Assembly (NCBI RefSeq): GCF_042242105.1
Contig: NC_092022.1
Coordinates: 10,784,001-10,848,000 of the forward strand
Origin: Pempheris klunzingeri
Taxonomy: Eukaryota; Chordata; Actinopteri; Acropomatiformes; Pempheridae
Direction of reading: 5' to 3'
DNA length: 64,000 bases
A program made the translations under genes and the position numbers. Every line of letters begins with the position of its first letter. The stretch's first letter is position 1. Below are positions 10,498 through 20,503 of this stretch, in pieces. The notes under the pieces were generated by a model, which worked only from the letters and a program-made list of their open reading frames with translations, was not told the origin of the DNA and did no database searches.

Positions 10498-13400
10498 GCT
10501 TGTGCACTGACAATTGTTCAATAGTAGTTTTATTTATTTGACAGATTTCTGAGTATTTTACAGTAAGTCAGTCAAACAAGTTATTTGTCACATTAATTTG
10601 TATACGGTATAATCACAGTTGAATGTGATGCATGCTCAGAATGGACACTGTGTGTGTGTCTACCCATACTCTTTATTTGTGTGTTTTTGAGTTTGGCTTC
10701 ATAAGCCTTCAAAGGCGGACACGTCTTCCTGTTTTGTCTACAGTTGGAGGAAAGTTTACTGATGGCGGGACAGGACAACGTATTTCAAACCCATTGATCA
10801 TCTTCACACTTCACACAGTTTTCATTTAGTTTGCAATATTGTTGTTTGCAATCAGTTCTTGTATTTGTAATACAAAATGGGCACATTTGAATCAGTGGCT
10901 GAGTTGATTTTTATAAGAATTGTTTCTCATTGAATTGCTTGATATTTATAATTCAAACTTATATTTTCCAACAAAAAGTATCAAAAGCTTTCCCGCCATC
11001 TTCACAAATGAAACAGGGTCAGACGGCTTCTCATTGGGGAGATTTAATGCTTGAATGTCTTCATGAAGATTTTTCATACTATGTTTGCTTTATTGCTAGA
11101 TTCTAGTTTACATATTATGATCCCACTGGGAGATTTGTTTTTTTGTCTCTGTATGTATGCCATTCTCTGCCACAATATTTTCCAGAAAAAAAAGGATCCA
11201 CGAGAAAAATACATTCTATTACCTAATTCATATTATCTAATAAAGAAATATGCTACACACAAATCCAGCGTATTTCTCCGTTAAAATAAAATACTTCCTC
11301 GCTAGTTAAATCCTTTTGTGAACTCAGCGGAATAAACCTTGATATTCCTCAGTTGGAGGCCAAGATCACTTTATTTTTATTTATCTGTATTTTTATTACT
11401 CATCAGCTATAATAAATATAATTCTATATCCATTTAAGAAACAGAATGAAACGTGTTTTAAAGACTACAGTTTTGCACAAATGGAAAACCTCAGTGTACA
11501 GAAGAAGGAGGCCTGGTAGAGGAGCAGCTTAAGTTTCTGCCGCAACTTTGTCAGTGTGTTAGAATTGATCCTCGTGCTCACAGCAAGATATTCCTACCTT
11601 TACATTTTGAATTTATCCTCTTTTTTTCCTGTTCCCGCATTTCACGTTGATCTCCAGTTACACTGGAGTCGTGGCAGAGCGGATGTGGGTGCTTGACAGG
11701 GTAAAAGCTATACAATGTCCTGCGGCCCCAGTCTGCAATCTTAACAGCGAATATTTTCAGCATGAACTGCGGTGTGAGGTGGGATCTAATGGACACGAGG
11801 AAATTAATGTTGCAATGAAAAGTGCTCTCTGTTGGGCCCCATATTAAATTAGGAGAATAGCAAAGCAGTGTCTCAGCTGCCCCCTGTGAGTGAGTTCCTG
11901 CAGATAGATGGAGAGTGAGTTTTGTTTGGGAGCTCAGGGTTAAACATAATGAACATGGACAACAACATCCAAACACTGCAGGAGGGAACAGCCCTTTCCA
12001 ACAGGAAGGTAAATAATGCTGTCAGATTTCCCCATACTGCTGAATGTAAAGGGCACAATGTATATTGTCCATTTAAACAATCATATGCTTTATCAGATAT
12101 AAATTTGTCATATAACCCAGTGCTCCTATAATCCTAGTTGTTTTACTCTTAATTTGAATATTTCGACATGGGCATTTCAAGAAGTTTGTCTGTGTGGAAA
12201 GTGACCCAAACATTTCGTCTGTGTATTTCCAAATGAAACCAATCAAATCTCATTTTTTACCTTTTGCCTATTGGATTTAATTCAATCGAACTCACTGAGA
12301 GTTCACTGCCTAAATATGGGTTGTCCGAGCTAATCAAATTAAACGATGTTTGGCTGAATTAGTGTTGTGTGTTGCTTTTCTCAGGCGTCTCACAGTTCAG
12401 CCCCTTATGACAGTTTGAGGTTGGGAATTAAACTGAGAAGCATAAAAAACAAGCAAGAGATAAAAGATTTTCGCTGAAACGTCATATTCGAAATGTTTGC
12501 TGTGAGACCTTGTCTAATTAATTTGATTAAATAATTTAGTGACTGTGTAGAATTTTATGTTGGTCTTGTGGTGCAGCCATACGAGGGTGAAAGTGTGCTC
12601 TTTAATGAAAGGACATTAAAACATTTCTCTGACTGTGAAAATTTGCACTGGTGTTGTTTGCAGTGGTGCCTCGAAAGCAAAGAGATTTGATTCCCAGCGC
12701 TGACCTTTTCTGTACAAAAGTCCTGCGTTTCTCATTTTCAAATTTCTTTGAGGTTGTCGTCTAGATGCTCAGTTTCCCCACAGTTTTAAAAAATATCAAG
12801 GTTGGCTATAGGTATGACTGTTTATCTGTGTTGCCCTGAGAAAGGCTGCCGCTTTGTAAGTGGTGTTACTCTGAGTCATGCTCTGTCTTCCCCCAACTGT
12901 ACAAAACAAATTAACTAGGTGTAATTAAAAAAATGTTTTCATTAAATTCTATTTAACCCACAAAAGCTGTATTGTGATCAAAAATATTTTTTTCATGTAC
13001 GTTTTTTCAAGAGCATCCAGGGCAGCGGCAACAATGGCTTCCAGACAAACAAAGTAAAACAGATTACACAAAATATTTGTAACAATAATAATATAATAAT
13101 AAACAATGTTCAAAATATTAACAATTTCAAAGCCCTAAAAATTACGAGACAATCAAGACAAGACAATCTGCTAGCAGTTTAAATCCATCAAACAGTAAAG
13201 TGATTCTGATGAAGTGACAATGAAAAATGCTTGAATTTGAATATGAATGTATATTCATTTTGAAATATATGTGAGTGTCTACCTTTTTCTGTGTGCCCTC
13301 CGTGCCTCAGTCAGAGAGAAAGGAGCTCCAAAGACCATGGGCTATCCTGGTATTGGCACAGACTGTTGCGGCAAGCTGAAAGAGCCAGGCGGCAGTTTAC

Positions 13401-14363
13401 ATGGGGACTCTATCGCCGACTCCATCGACTTATCGGGCAAGAACAAGAAGCGACGCAATCGCACCACCTTCAGCACCTTCCAGCTGGAGGAGCTGGAGAA
13501 AGTGTTTCAGAAGACACACTACCCCGACGTGTACGCCCGGGAGCAGCTGGCCCTGAGGACCGAGCTCACTGAGGCTCGGGTTCAGGTGTGTGTTGGGGCT
13601 GCTACGTCATATTTTACACCTTTTTTATTTCATCAGAAGAGCTTTTATGACCTGAACAAGGCCTCTTGTCTCCTATTGCTTTCCTGTTATACTATATTTT
13701 TCTATTTGAAAGGTTTGGTTCCAGAATCGTAGAGCCAAGTGGAGGAAACGAGAACGCTATGGGAAGATCCAAGAGGTCCGCAACCACTTTGCTGCTACAT
13801 ACGATATCTCTCTTCTCCCTCGCCATGATACATACCAGGTAGGCCACTGCAGATCTAGTTGTACTAGGCATTTATTACTGATCCTGCTGTGAGAACCTGC
13901 TTATTTTTAAAGCTCAGTTCAACCTTTGCTGATTGTATCTTACTGTATCTTGATCTGATGATCATAGTCTGAAGCATTTCCTTGTCCATTCCATCCATTT
14001 CCCGTCCAGATGCAGGGCAACCTCTGGCCAGCGGCGGCTGCAGGAGGAGGAGGTGGTTCGGGTGCCGGCTGCGTCCTAGGAGCTGACTCCATTCCCTCGT
14101 CCTGCATGAGTCCGTACCCTCACCACACCCACAGCAATTTGCAGGGCTTCATGGGCATGCCCGCATCCCCCAGCCCCCACCACCACCACCACCACCCGCC
14201 TCACCATCCGGGCATCAACGGCCTCTACTCGCTCCACAGCTTCCCGGGAGGCCTCGGGTCCCCTTCCATCGAGGGGCCCGAGACCGAATACAAGCCGACG
14301 GGCCTGGTGGCCCTGCGGATGAAAGCCAAAGAGCCAGGCAGCATCCTCTCCTGGCCTACATGA
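8944..14363 (+). CDS. alx3: ALX homeobox protein 3 (Alx3), four coding exons
   Basis: Paired-class homeodomain transcription factor; in vertebrates ALX genes act in frontonasal and craniofacial mesenchyme. Coding exons: 8944-9295, 13311-13585, 13713-13838 and 14010-14363. All junctions are GT-AG and in frame, giving 368 aa (human ALX3 is 343). The start is the ATG at 8944 (MDTESCLPF, compare human MDPEHCAPF); the frame continues upstream only through a TTG. The homeodomain is at about residues 165-224: [20 protein letters not shown] begins it and [12 protein letters not shown] is helix 3 with Gln50. The split inside the homeodomain after ARVQ is typical of the family. The tail has GFMGMPA and the OAR motif [12 protein letters not shown] about 20 residues from the end. 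ALX3 rather than ALX1 or ALX4 is favoured by the N-terminus, [10 protein letters not shown] and the tail. Gly/Ala and His runs in exon 4 are unusual. Confidence 0.95.
10461..10496. repeat. (CA)n microsatellite
   Basis: Perfect CA run of about 18 units in alx3 intron 1. Confidence 0.95.
12331..12529. promoter_or_regulatory. Pair of P3 homeodomain sites in alx3 intron 1
   Basis: TAATCAAATTA (12331-12341) and TAATTTGATTA (12519-12529) are the same 11-mer in opposite orientation, 188 bases apart. Both fit TAAT(N3)ATTA, the cooperative dimer site for paired-class Gln50 homeodomains such as Alx3. Autoregulation is a reasonable hypothesis. It is not shown by the sequence, since AT-only motifs also occur by chance. 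Confidence 0.35.
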
Positions 14364-14752
14364 CCACGACAGTGCCAGCTCCCCATTATGCACTGACTGA
14401 GCCAAAGCATATTATATTCCTGACCCATACACAGTCCCTGGTGTACACACCCACCTCAGCATATGACTCATTGATTTCCCCCTAACATTTATATAAACCA
14501 ACTTGGAGACTTTTCACAATTCAGAAGATCTTGGATTAGGAATTTCATGAACATTGACGGCAACTTGAGCCTCTTGCACGAAAACCCAGTGTAGTAATAG
14601 GAACTTTACTGTTTCCAATTTTAGTTTGATATCACAATGCTGAGACCAAAGAGGAAAAAAAATTATTTAAGCATGTAAAAATTGTAATTATCATATTAAT
14701 CATTGTTTTGTTTTTTGTTTTTTTGTCTGTTGTGCTTTATAGTGTGACGAGT

Positions 14753-14758
14753 AATAAA
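14753..14758 (+). terminator. alx3 polyadenylation signal candidate
   Basis: AATAAA about 390 bases after the alx3 stop codon, preceded by a T-rich stretch. It would give a short 3'UTR. Confidence 0.6.
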
Positions 14759-17700
14759 GGCCTCCATCCCAGTCATCTGTTTTATTCCGTAGGAAACTAT
14801 TTTGGGGAAAAAATGTTAAGAAAGTGGAACAAAAACAGTCGCAGTGATTATTTTAGCCTTGAAAATGACACTCAAAAACCGATAATGAAGAGGGTTAACC
14901 AAAAGTCTGGGTCACAAATTTAACTGGGAGTGTGGCTGTTAGGCAAAACTCCTTTACAGGCTGTGGATGCCATAAACACACAGATTTCTGCTGTGTGGGA
15001 AGTGAGCCTCTTTGTATTCTGGAGGTGTACAGAGAGGCCGTGCATGTGCAGCCGACTTGGCCTCACTTCAGGAGGCCCTCAGGTGACACCTCATGTATCA
15101 GGAGCATGTGGCAGGTTCATTAATGGAAAGCTAACTGAGCGACCACACTTAGCTATTGATGATAAAGTAGAGAAGGCTGGCTTCACATTGACACAGGCAT
15201 TTCTCATTCACATCTGGCATCATCTGTAAACTCGACCAACTGAGTAATGAGTTAAAGTTTAATTGAAGAAATTGGGGTTAGCATGGCCCGGAGCACATTT
15301 TGTTTGGTAACACTGTTCATCTTCTTTCTGCTTTTATTTATAAATACTTGTGTGTTCGTGTGTTGTCTTTTTAAAGAAAGATGTGACACAAATATGTTCC
15401 TGTGGCACACTTCCTCTCATATGTATTCTGACTGCATTCCTAATAATTGTTTTCAGGAGATGTCCTTGTTGTGTTTTACCCAAAACAATTTACTTTATTG
15501 TCAAGGAAACACTGAATTTCACGGTACCATTGCATCTGGTATAAATTACTAGATGCCAACATATTCATGTCAGATGTGTAAACATTTCAATCTGTGTGAG
15601 ATAGAAAATGCAACTTGAATAGAGAAAAAAAGAGTTCCACTGGTGGACGAAGCCCTCCCAAGCTCCATTTACTCCCCAGGAGTGTACATGGCTTACGGGG
15701 GAATATATTGGCCCTGCTTTCCTTTTGCTTGCTTCACTGTGACAGCCATGCTGGGGTGAATTAGCTGCCATTCCCTTAGTCTGTGCCGGGGTTTTGAGTG
15801 AGCCACTAACATGTGGTTCCAATAGAAGAATGCACAAACCCATCAGAAACACTTTCCACACCCACAGCTTCAAATTCCAGCCAGGCCCTGGGAGACAGCA
15901 GCCCATACTGCAGTTACATAGCCCCCCTGATTAAATCCCAGATTAAGTGGAGAAGATAAGAAGACCTGTCAGTTGGGATAAGGGATTGAGGTGATGGCCA
16001 TCTTTAGGAAAGCTGAAGAAATAGCAGATGGTGGATCAGTACTCTATTTTGATATTTATTTTTAGATAGGGAGCAGGTTAATTAAATGTGGCTGTCCATA
16101 AACAAAAGGGGCTTAGTGAATTTGATACGTTAACTCTTGAAAGCTGTCAGGACAGTTACAATAGAATAACTCACAATATCATAAATGCAGCATAAGCAAA
16201 AAAAAAAAAACAGTAATTTCCAAAAGTCAAAAGTTTTGATGAAAATGTCATTAAAGCTTTGACCTGTATCAACTTAATATATCGGACTACAAATGATAGT
16301 TCAGAAAAGAAATGAATGTTAAGACTGCACAATACTGGGGGCAGTTATTAAATAAGCATTACTCTGTGTAAGGGTCATTGGGTGAATGCTGTCACTGGAG
16401 TCTGGAAATTACTATACCCGAAGCCTCATTAATGGACAAAAAAATATGATTTAATGCTCATTAAATTCTGTAAAGCCGCCTGCTGCCCACTGTTCTGAGC
16501 TTTGATCTCAACAAGATTTATCTCGGCCTTGAAGTGCAGCTATTGTGACACAACAGATCCTTGTATTTGAAGTAGTCCAACTGCACTAACATGTCCCACT
16601 AAGCTAAACAATGTGGTGGCACAGTGTGGCCAACTCAGTAAGACAGTCAAACAGTGGGGTGAGGCAACTTCAACACAGCCTGTCATTAAGTATTTGACTG
16701 CTTCCAGACATTTATCTGAAGAACATCATTTAGCAGAAAGAAAAAACCCTCAGGTTAAAAGCTATTTTGCATGTAATTGTACAGTGTGCACAAAAATGGA
16801 CACATAAGCCTGTCCAGAAGAGGAAGTAGAACTCAACTAAGCATTATTCTATTTTACCATAATTCAAGCAAATGTTTGGCTCTTAAATAGGGGGAACTCC
16901 AAAAAAAAGATCAGAAAATCCAGATAACAGTATATTTTCATTTTGATTTCAACTCCAAAAAGAAAACTCTTGTATTTATTAAAAGTAGCCAAAGTATTCA
17001 TAAGCAAACTATTACAAGACACTAACAAATATAGTGGCCTAAAAAACTATCCAGTTAACCAACAGTGTTTAACTTAAAGTTAATCAATTACTTAAAGCTA
17101 ATGAATTGCCTATAAAATGCATTTTCATCTTTACAAAAGTCCTGACTGGAGCTTGGCTACTGTATACCTACACTTTACAACTGGTTTATCAGCAGCTTGC
17201 TTTGTCAACACGTCCACAGAGAAGGGCCCTATGCCTATCCAAGGTCATTTTTAAGGATTAGTTAAGGGCTTATGGGCTACTGTACCTAAAGAGCTGCTGT
17301 TCAAATACTGCCACCTTGTGGTTTTAGGTCGACTTGTGTCTAAAAGTTTTTCTATCCCTACCGACATCATAATAATTGTATTTCCCCTCCTGTGTAATAC
17401 CAAATTAAACTGCAATGTCTCAAAATCCAATCAGGTCAGATGTTTAGTGTGTGTACTGTCCACAATAATAAAGTCTTTAGCCTGGGGGTGCCTCACAGAA
17501 TGATGCATTCAAATAACCCTGCGATAAATTGTAAATCTGTCCATAAATATTACTTTTTGTGCTCATAATTAAGTATTGTGAGAGAGTTAATGACTCACTG
17601 ATACAGGCAACATAATATCTTGGAGTTTCGTGTTAAATCGCAGTAAAGCGTTCAAGTTATTTTGCCTTCAGCTCGTTACAAAAAAAGTGGAAATGCTTAA

Positions 17701-17760
17701 AAATAAACGCTTTTAAATGTCTCACTGGATGATTGACATGCGCTGTGAGCATGTCCACCC
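14759..17760. other. Intergenic DNA between alx3 and rbm15
   Basis: No recognisable exon, RNA gene or transposon. The content is mostly AT-rich. UBL4B, SLC6A17 and KCNC4, which separate ALX3 from RBM15 in human, are absent from this 3-kb gap. Confidence 0.6.
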
Positions 17761-17770
17761 ACTTTTTTGA

Positions 17771-17850
17771 CCAATCAGGTTGAGGGGGCGGGACTTCACG
17801 CTAATCTTTACAAAATGGCGACTGTTGTTGTTTTGCCGCAGGGTCAGTGA
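17771..17850 (+). promoter_or_regulatory. rbm15 core promoter with YY1-like start site and uORF
   Basis: A CCAAT box at 17771-17775 and a GC box (GGGGGCGGGA, 17784-17793) are followed by CAAAATGGCG at 17811-17820. The last is the YY1-type motif often placed at TATA-less start sites of housekeeping genes. If transcription begins upstream of it, the ATG at 17815 opens an 11-codon upstream frame ending at TGA 17848-17850, about 100 bases before the rbm15 start. Confidence 0.6.
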
Positions 17851-17950
17851 ATAAATCCGTTTGTCATTTCAATAATTTTCTGCAGTAATTGGCAGAAACA
17901 GCTCTATTAAAGGCTCAGGCGTCCCAAGGGTCGGCTCCGTGTGGACTGAA

Positions 17951-20503
17951 ATGAAAGGTAAAGAGCGGTCGCCGATTAAAAAACGCTCCCGGGCCTTGGA
18001 CGATATTCGAGACAGGGGAGGATGCCACCCGACCAGCAAGAAAATGGGGGCTCTCTCCGTTTCCAGTGGGAGTAATAATGGAAATAGCTCGGCCAAAAGC
18101 GACGGCGGCTCGACGAGAAGGAGTCTGCTCGGTGAAAAAAGAGACAGAGATTTTGACGGTCATAGCCGGACAGGAAATAATCACAGTTGTCAGTCTGCTG
18201 CCGTTAGCTCCGTCGGTAAAAACCACAACCTGAGCCTGACGCTGGATTTAGCCTCACCGAGGACCACTTCCCGGGCGGAGCAGCGGGTCCAGCCGCCCGG
18301 CGCCGAGAGTGAGTACAAAACCCTCAAAATAAGCGACCTCGGCACTCAGCTGAGTGACGAAGACATAGAGGACGGACTGTTTCATGAATTCAAAAAATTC
18401 GGAGATGTGAGTGTTAAGATAAGCCGTAGTAACGACGAAAGGATAGCGTTCGTGAATTTCAGGAAGCCGGAGGACGCCAGAGCTGCAAAGCACGCCCGGG
18501 GCCGGCTGGTGCTCTACGACCGACCGCTAAAGATCGAGGCAGTGTACATAAACAGGAGGAGAAGCCGCTCCCCCGTGGAGAGAGACTTATATGGTGCAGC
18601 TCAAGGCCATAGACATTTGCAGAGACCCCTCTCGCCCACCGGGCTTGGATACAGAGACTACCGGCTGCAGCAGCTGGCCCTGGGACGGCTCCCTCCACCC
18701 CCGCCGCCCCCTTTGCCCAGAGAACTGGACCGGGACAGAGAGTTTGCCCTGTTTGAAGCCAGGGCACGTCCAGCTTTCATTGCAGAGCGAGCAGCTTTCC
18801 GCGAGGAGGATTTTATATCTCCAGAAGATGACCAAAGAGCCAATAGGACGTTGTTTTTAGGCAATCTGGACATAACTGTTACAGAAGCAGACCTGAGGAG
18901 AGCTTTCGACAGGTTTGGGGTCATAACAGAAGTGGACATTAAGAGACCCATACGGGGACAAACCAGCACATATGGATTTCTGAAGTTTGAGAACCTTGAC
19001 ATGGCTCACCGTGCTAAGCTTAGTATGTCTGGTAAAATAGTTGGCCACAACCCCATAAAGATAGGTTATGGGAAAGCAACTCCCACCACGCGCCTCTGGG
19101 TGGGTGGACTTGGACCCTGGGTACCTGTAGCTGCTCTGGCCAGAGAGTTTGATCGTTTTGGCACTATAAGGACCATTGACTACAGAAAGGGGGACACTTG
19201 GGCCTACATTCAGTATGAAAGTTTGGACGCTGCACAAGCAGCATGCACACACATGAGGGGGTTCCCACTGGGAGGTCCAGAGAGAAGACTTAGGGTGGAC
19301 TTTGCTGACACTGAGCATCGTTACCAACAGCAGTTTCTGCAACCCCTCCCAATACCACCTTTTGACATGGTGGCTGAATCATTTGTCCATCGTGCCACTC
19401 CTGAACCTCTGAGGGTCAGGGAACGGACTCCACCGCCGCTTCACTTCAGGGAGAGAGAGCTCTTTCCTGGAACTGAGTGGCCCAACCCAGCTATTCGTGA
19501 TCGGGTACGTGCCTCGCCCTTTGAGCCTCTAGAGCACTTGGAACGTGAGCGGCGGGCACGGGAGCCCTGGTCTTTGGAACGAGAGCTGCAGGGACGAGAA
19601 CCTGCACGTAAACGGCGTGTTTTGGAGGACGGACGCCATATAGACCACTCCCCCGACAGCACTGAGAGGACAGTAAGACGAAGGCGTGTTTCTCCAGATG
19701 GTAGTCCTGGAGGTAGCAGCAGAGATGGAGGGCGCTTCAGTGACTCAGAGCGCCCCCTGCGGGGAGAGAGACCCTCCCCCACGCGAGAACATCACAGCAG
19801 TCTGGAAAGAAGTGGGGCTGAACGGAGACTCAAAAGCCAGAGTCTGGCTGACAAAGGACCTTCAATCGGCGGTGTCTCAGCAGTTGGAGAGCGTAAGCGC
19901 AAAGCAGGCGAAGGTGGTAAGGGGCCGGCCAAGAGAGAACGTTCTGAGAGCAGTTCCAAGGCAGGCCAGCCGTCCAAACTAGACGGCACCAAACTCGGTT
20001 TGGCCTGGCATGGCATGCTGTTGCTCAAAAACAGCAACTTCCCAGCCAACATGCACCTGCTGGAGGGCGATCACAACGTAGCGAGCGACCTGCTTGTCGA
20101 CGGCTCAACAGGGAGGCAAGTGAGCGAGCTAAAGATCACCCAGCGTCTCCGTCTGGACCAGCCCAAGCTTGACGAGGTGTCCCGGCGCATCAAGGTGGCG
20201 GGCCCCGGCGGCTACGCCATCCTGCTGGCAGTTCCTGGGACCACCGAGGATGCATCTTCGTCTGACCCTGCAGCTTCAACTCAGCGGCCGCTTCGCAACC
20301 TGGTGTCCTACCTCAACCAAAAACAAGCAGCTGGAGTCATCAGCCTACCTGTGGGAGGCAGCAGAGATAAAGACAACACAGGGGTTCTTCATGCTTTCCC
20401 TCCCTGTGATTTCTCCCAGCAGTTCCTGGATTCCTCTGCCAAAACTCTGGCTAAAAGTGAAGAGGACTATCTGGTCATGATTGTGGTTCGTGGAGCATCT
20501 TGA
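17951..20503 (+). CDS. rbm15: RNA-binding protein 15 (Rbm15/OTT, Spen family)
   Basis: Nuclear SPEN-family protein. In mammals RBM15 recruits the m6A methyltransferase complex to RNA and acts in RNA export, splicing and haematopoiesis. One uninterrupted 850-aa frame. The ATG at 17951 is chosen because it begins MKGKERSP, as in mammals; the open frame extends upstream only through a GTG. Domains: Ser/Arg/Gly-rich N-terminus; RRM1 at about residues 121-205 (EYKTLKISDLG); RRM2 at about 298-375 (RTLFLGNLDITVTEADLRR); RRM3 at about 379-455 (TRLWVGGLGPWVP); an Arg-rich linker with many RERE/RS-type runs; and a C-terminal SPOC domain at about 685-850 (AWHGMLLLKNSNFPANMHLL to EEDYLVMIVVRG). It is about 130 residues shorter than the 977-aa human form, mostly in the low-complexity linkers. 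RBM15B is less likely, given the N-terminus and neighbours. Confidence 0.96.
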   Translation: MKGKERSPIKKRSRALDDIRDRGGCHPTSKKMGALSVSSGSNNGNSSAKSDGGSTRRSLLGEKRDRDFDGHSRTGNNHSCQSAAVSSVGKNHNLSLTLDLASPRTTSRAEQRVQPPGAESEYKTLKISDLGTQLSDEDIEDGLFHEFKKFGDVSVKISRSNDERIAFVNFRKPEDARAAKHARGRLVLYDRPLKIEAVYINRRRSRSPVERDLYGAAQGHRHLQRPLSPTGLGYRDYRLQQLALGRLPPPPPPPLPRELDRDREFALFEARARPAFIAERAAFREEDFISPEDDQRANRTLFLGNLDITVTEADLRRAFDRFGVITEVDIKRPIRGQTSTYGFLKFENLDMAHRAKLSMSGKIVGHNPIKIGYGKATPTTRLWVGGLGPWVPVAALAREFDRFGTIRTIDYRKGDTWAYIQYESLDAAQAACTHMRGFPLGGPERRLRVDFADTEHRYQQQFLQPLPIPPFDMVAESFVHRATPEPLRVRERTPPPLHFRERELFPGTEWPNPAIRDRVRASPFEPLEHLERERRAREPWSLERELQGREPARKRRVLEDGRHIDHSPDSTERTVRRRRVSPDGSPGGSSRDGGRFSDSERPLRGERPSPTREHHSSLERSGAERRLKSQSLADKGPSIGGVSAVGERKRKAGEGGKGPAKRERSESSSKAGQPSKLDGTKLGLAWHGMLLLKNSNFPANMHLLEGDHNVASDLLVDGSTGRQVSELKITQRLRLDQPKLDEVSRRIKVAGPGGYAILLAVPGTTEDASSSDPAASTQRPLRNLVSYLNQKQAAGVISLPVGGSRDKDNTGVLHAFPPCDFSQQFLDSSAKTLAKSEEDYLVMIVVRGAS

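Larger units (their letters stand above)
9296..13310 (+). other. alx3 intron 1
   Basis: A 4-kb intron opening with gtaagttt and closing with a cctcag acceptor. The first possible cctcag (13305-13310) keeps the frame; the next CAG four bases on does not. It contains a CA microsatellite at 10461-10496. An AT-rich block around 12200-12720 carries two P3-type homeodomain palindromes and may be a conserved enhancer. No nested gene is seen. Confidence 0.8.

Noticed and set aside
14076-14428. Open frames antisense to alx3 exon 4
   Set aside because: Shadow frames of a GC-rich coding exon.
17939-17950. Upstream start for rbm15 at 17939
   Set aside because: The codon is GTG; the ATG at 17951 gives the conserved MKGKERSP start.
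18254-20052. Several open frames antisense to or out of frame with rbm15
   Set aside because: Shadows of a GC-richer coding exon; the rbm15 frame explains the DNA fully.
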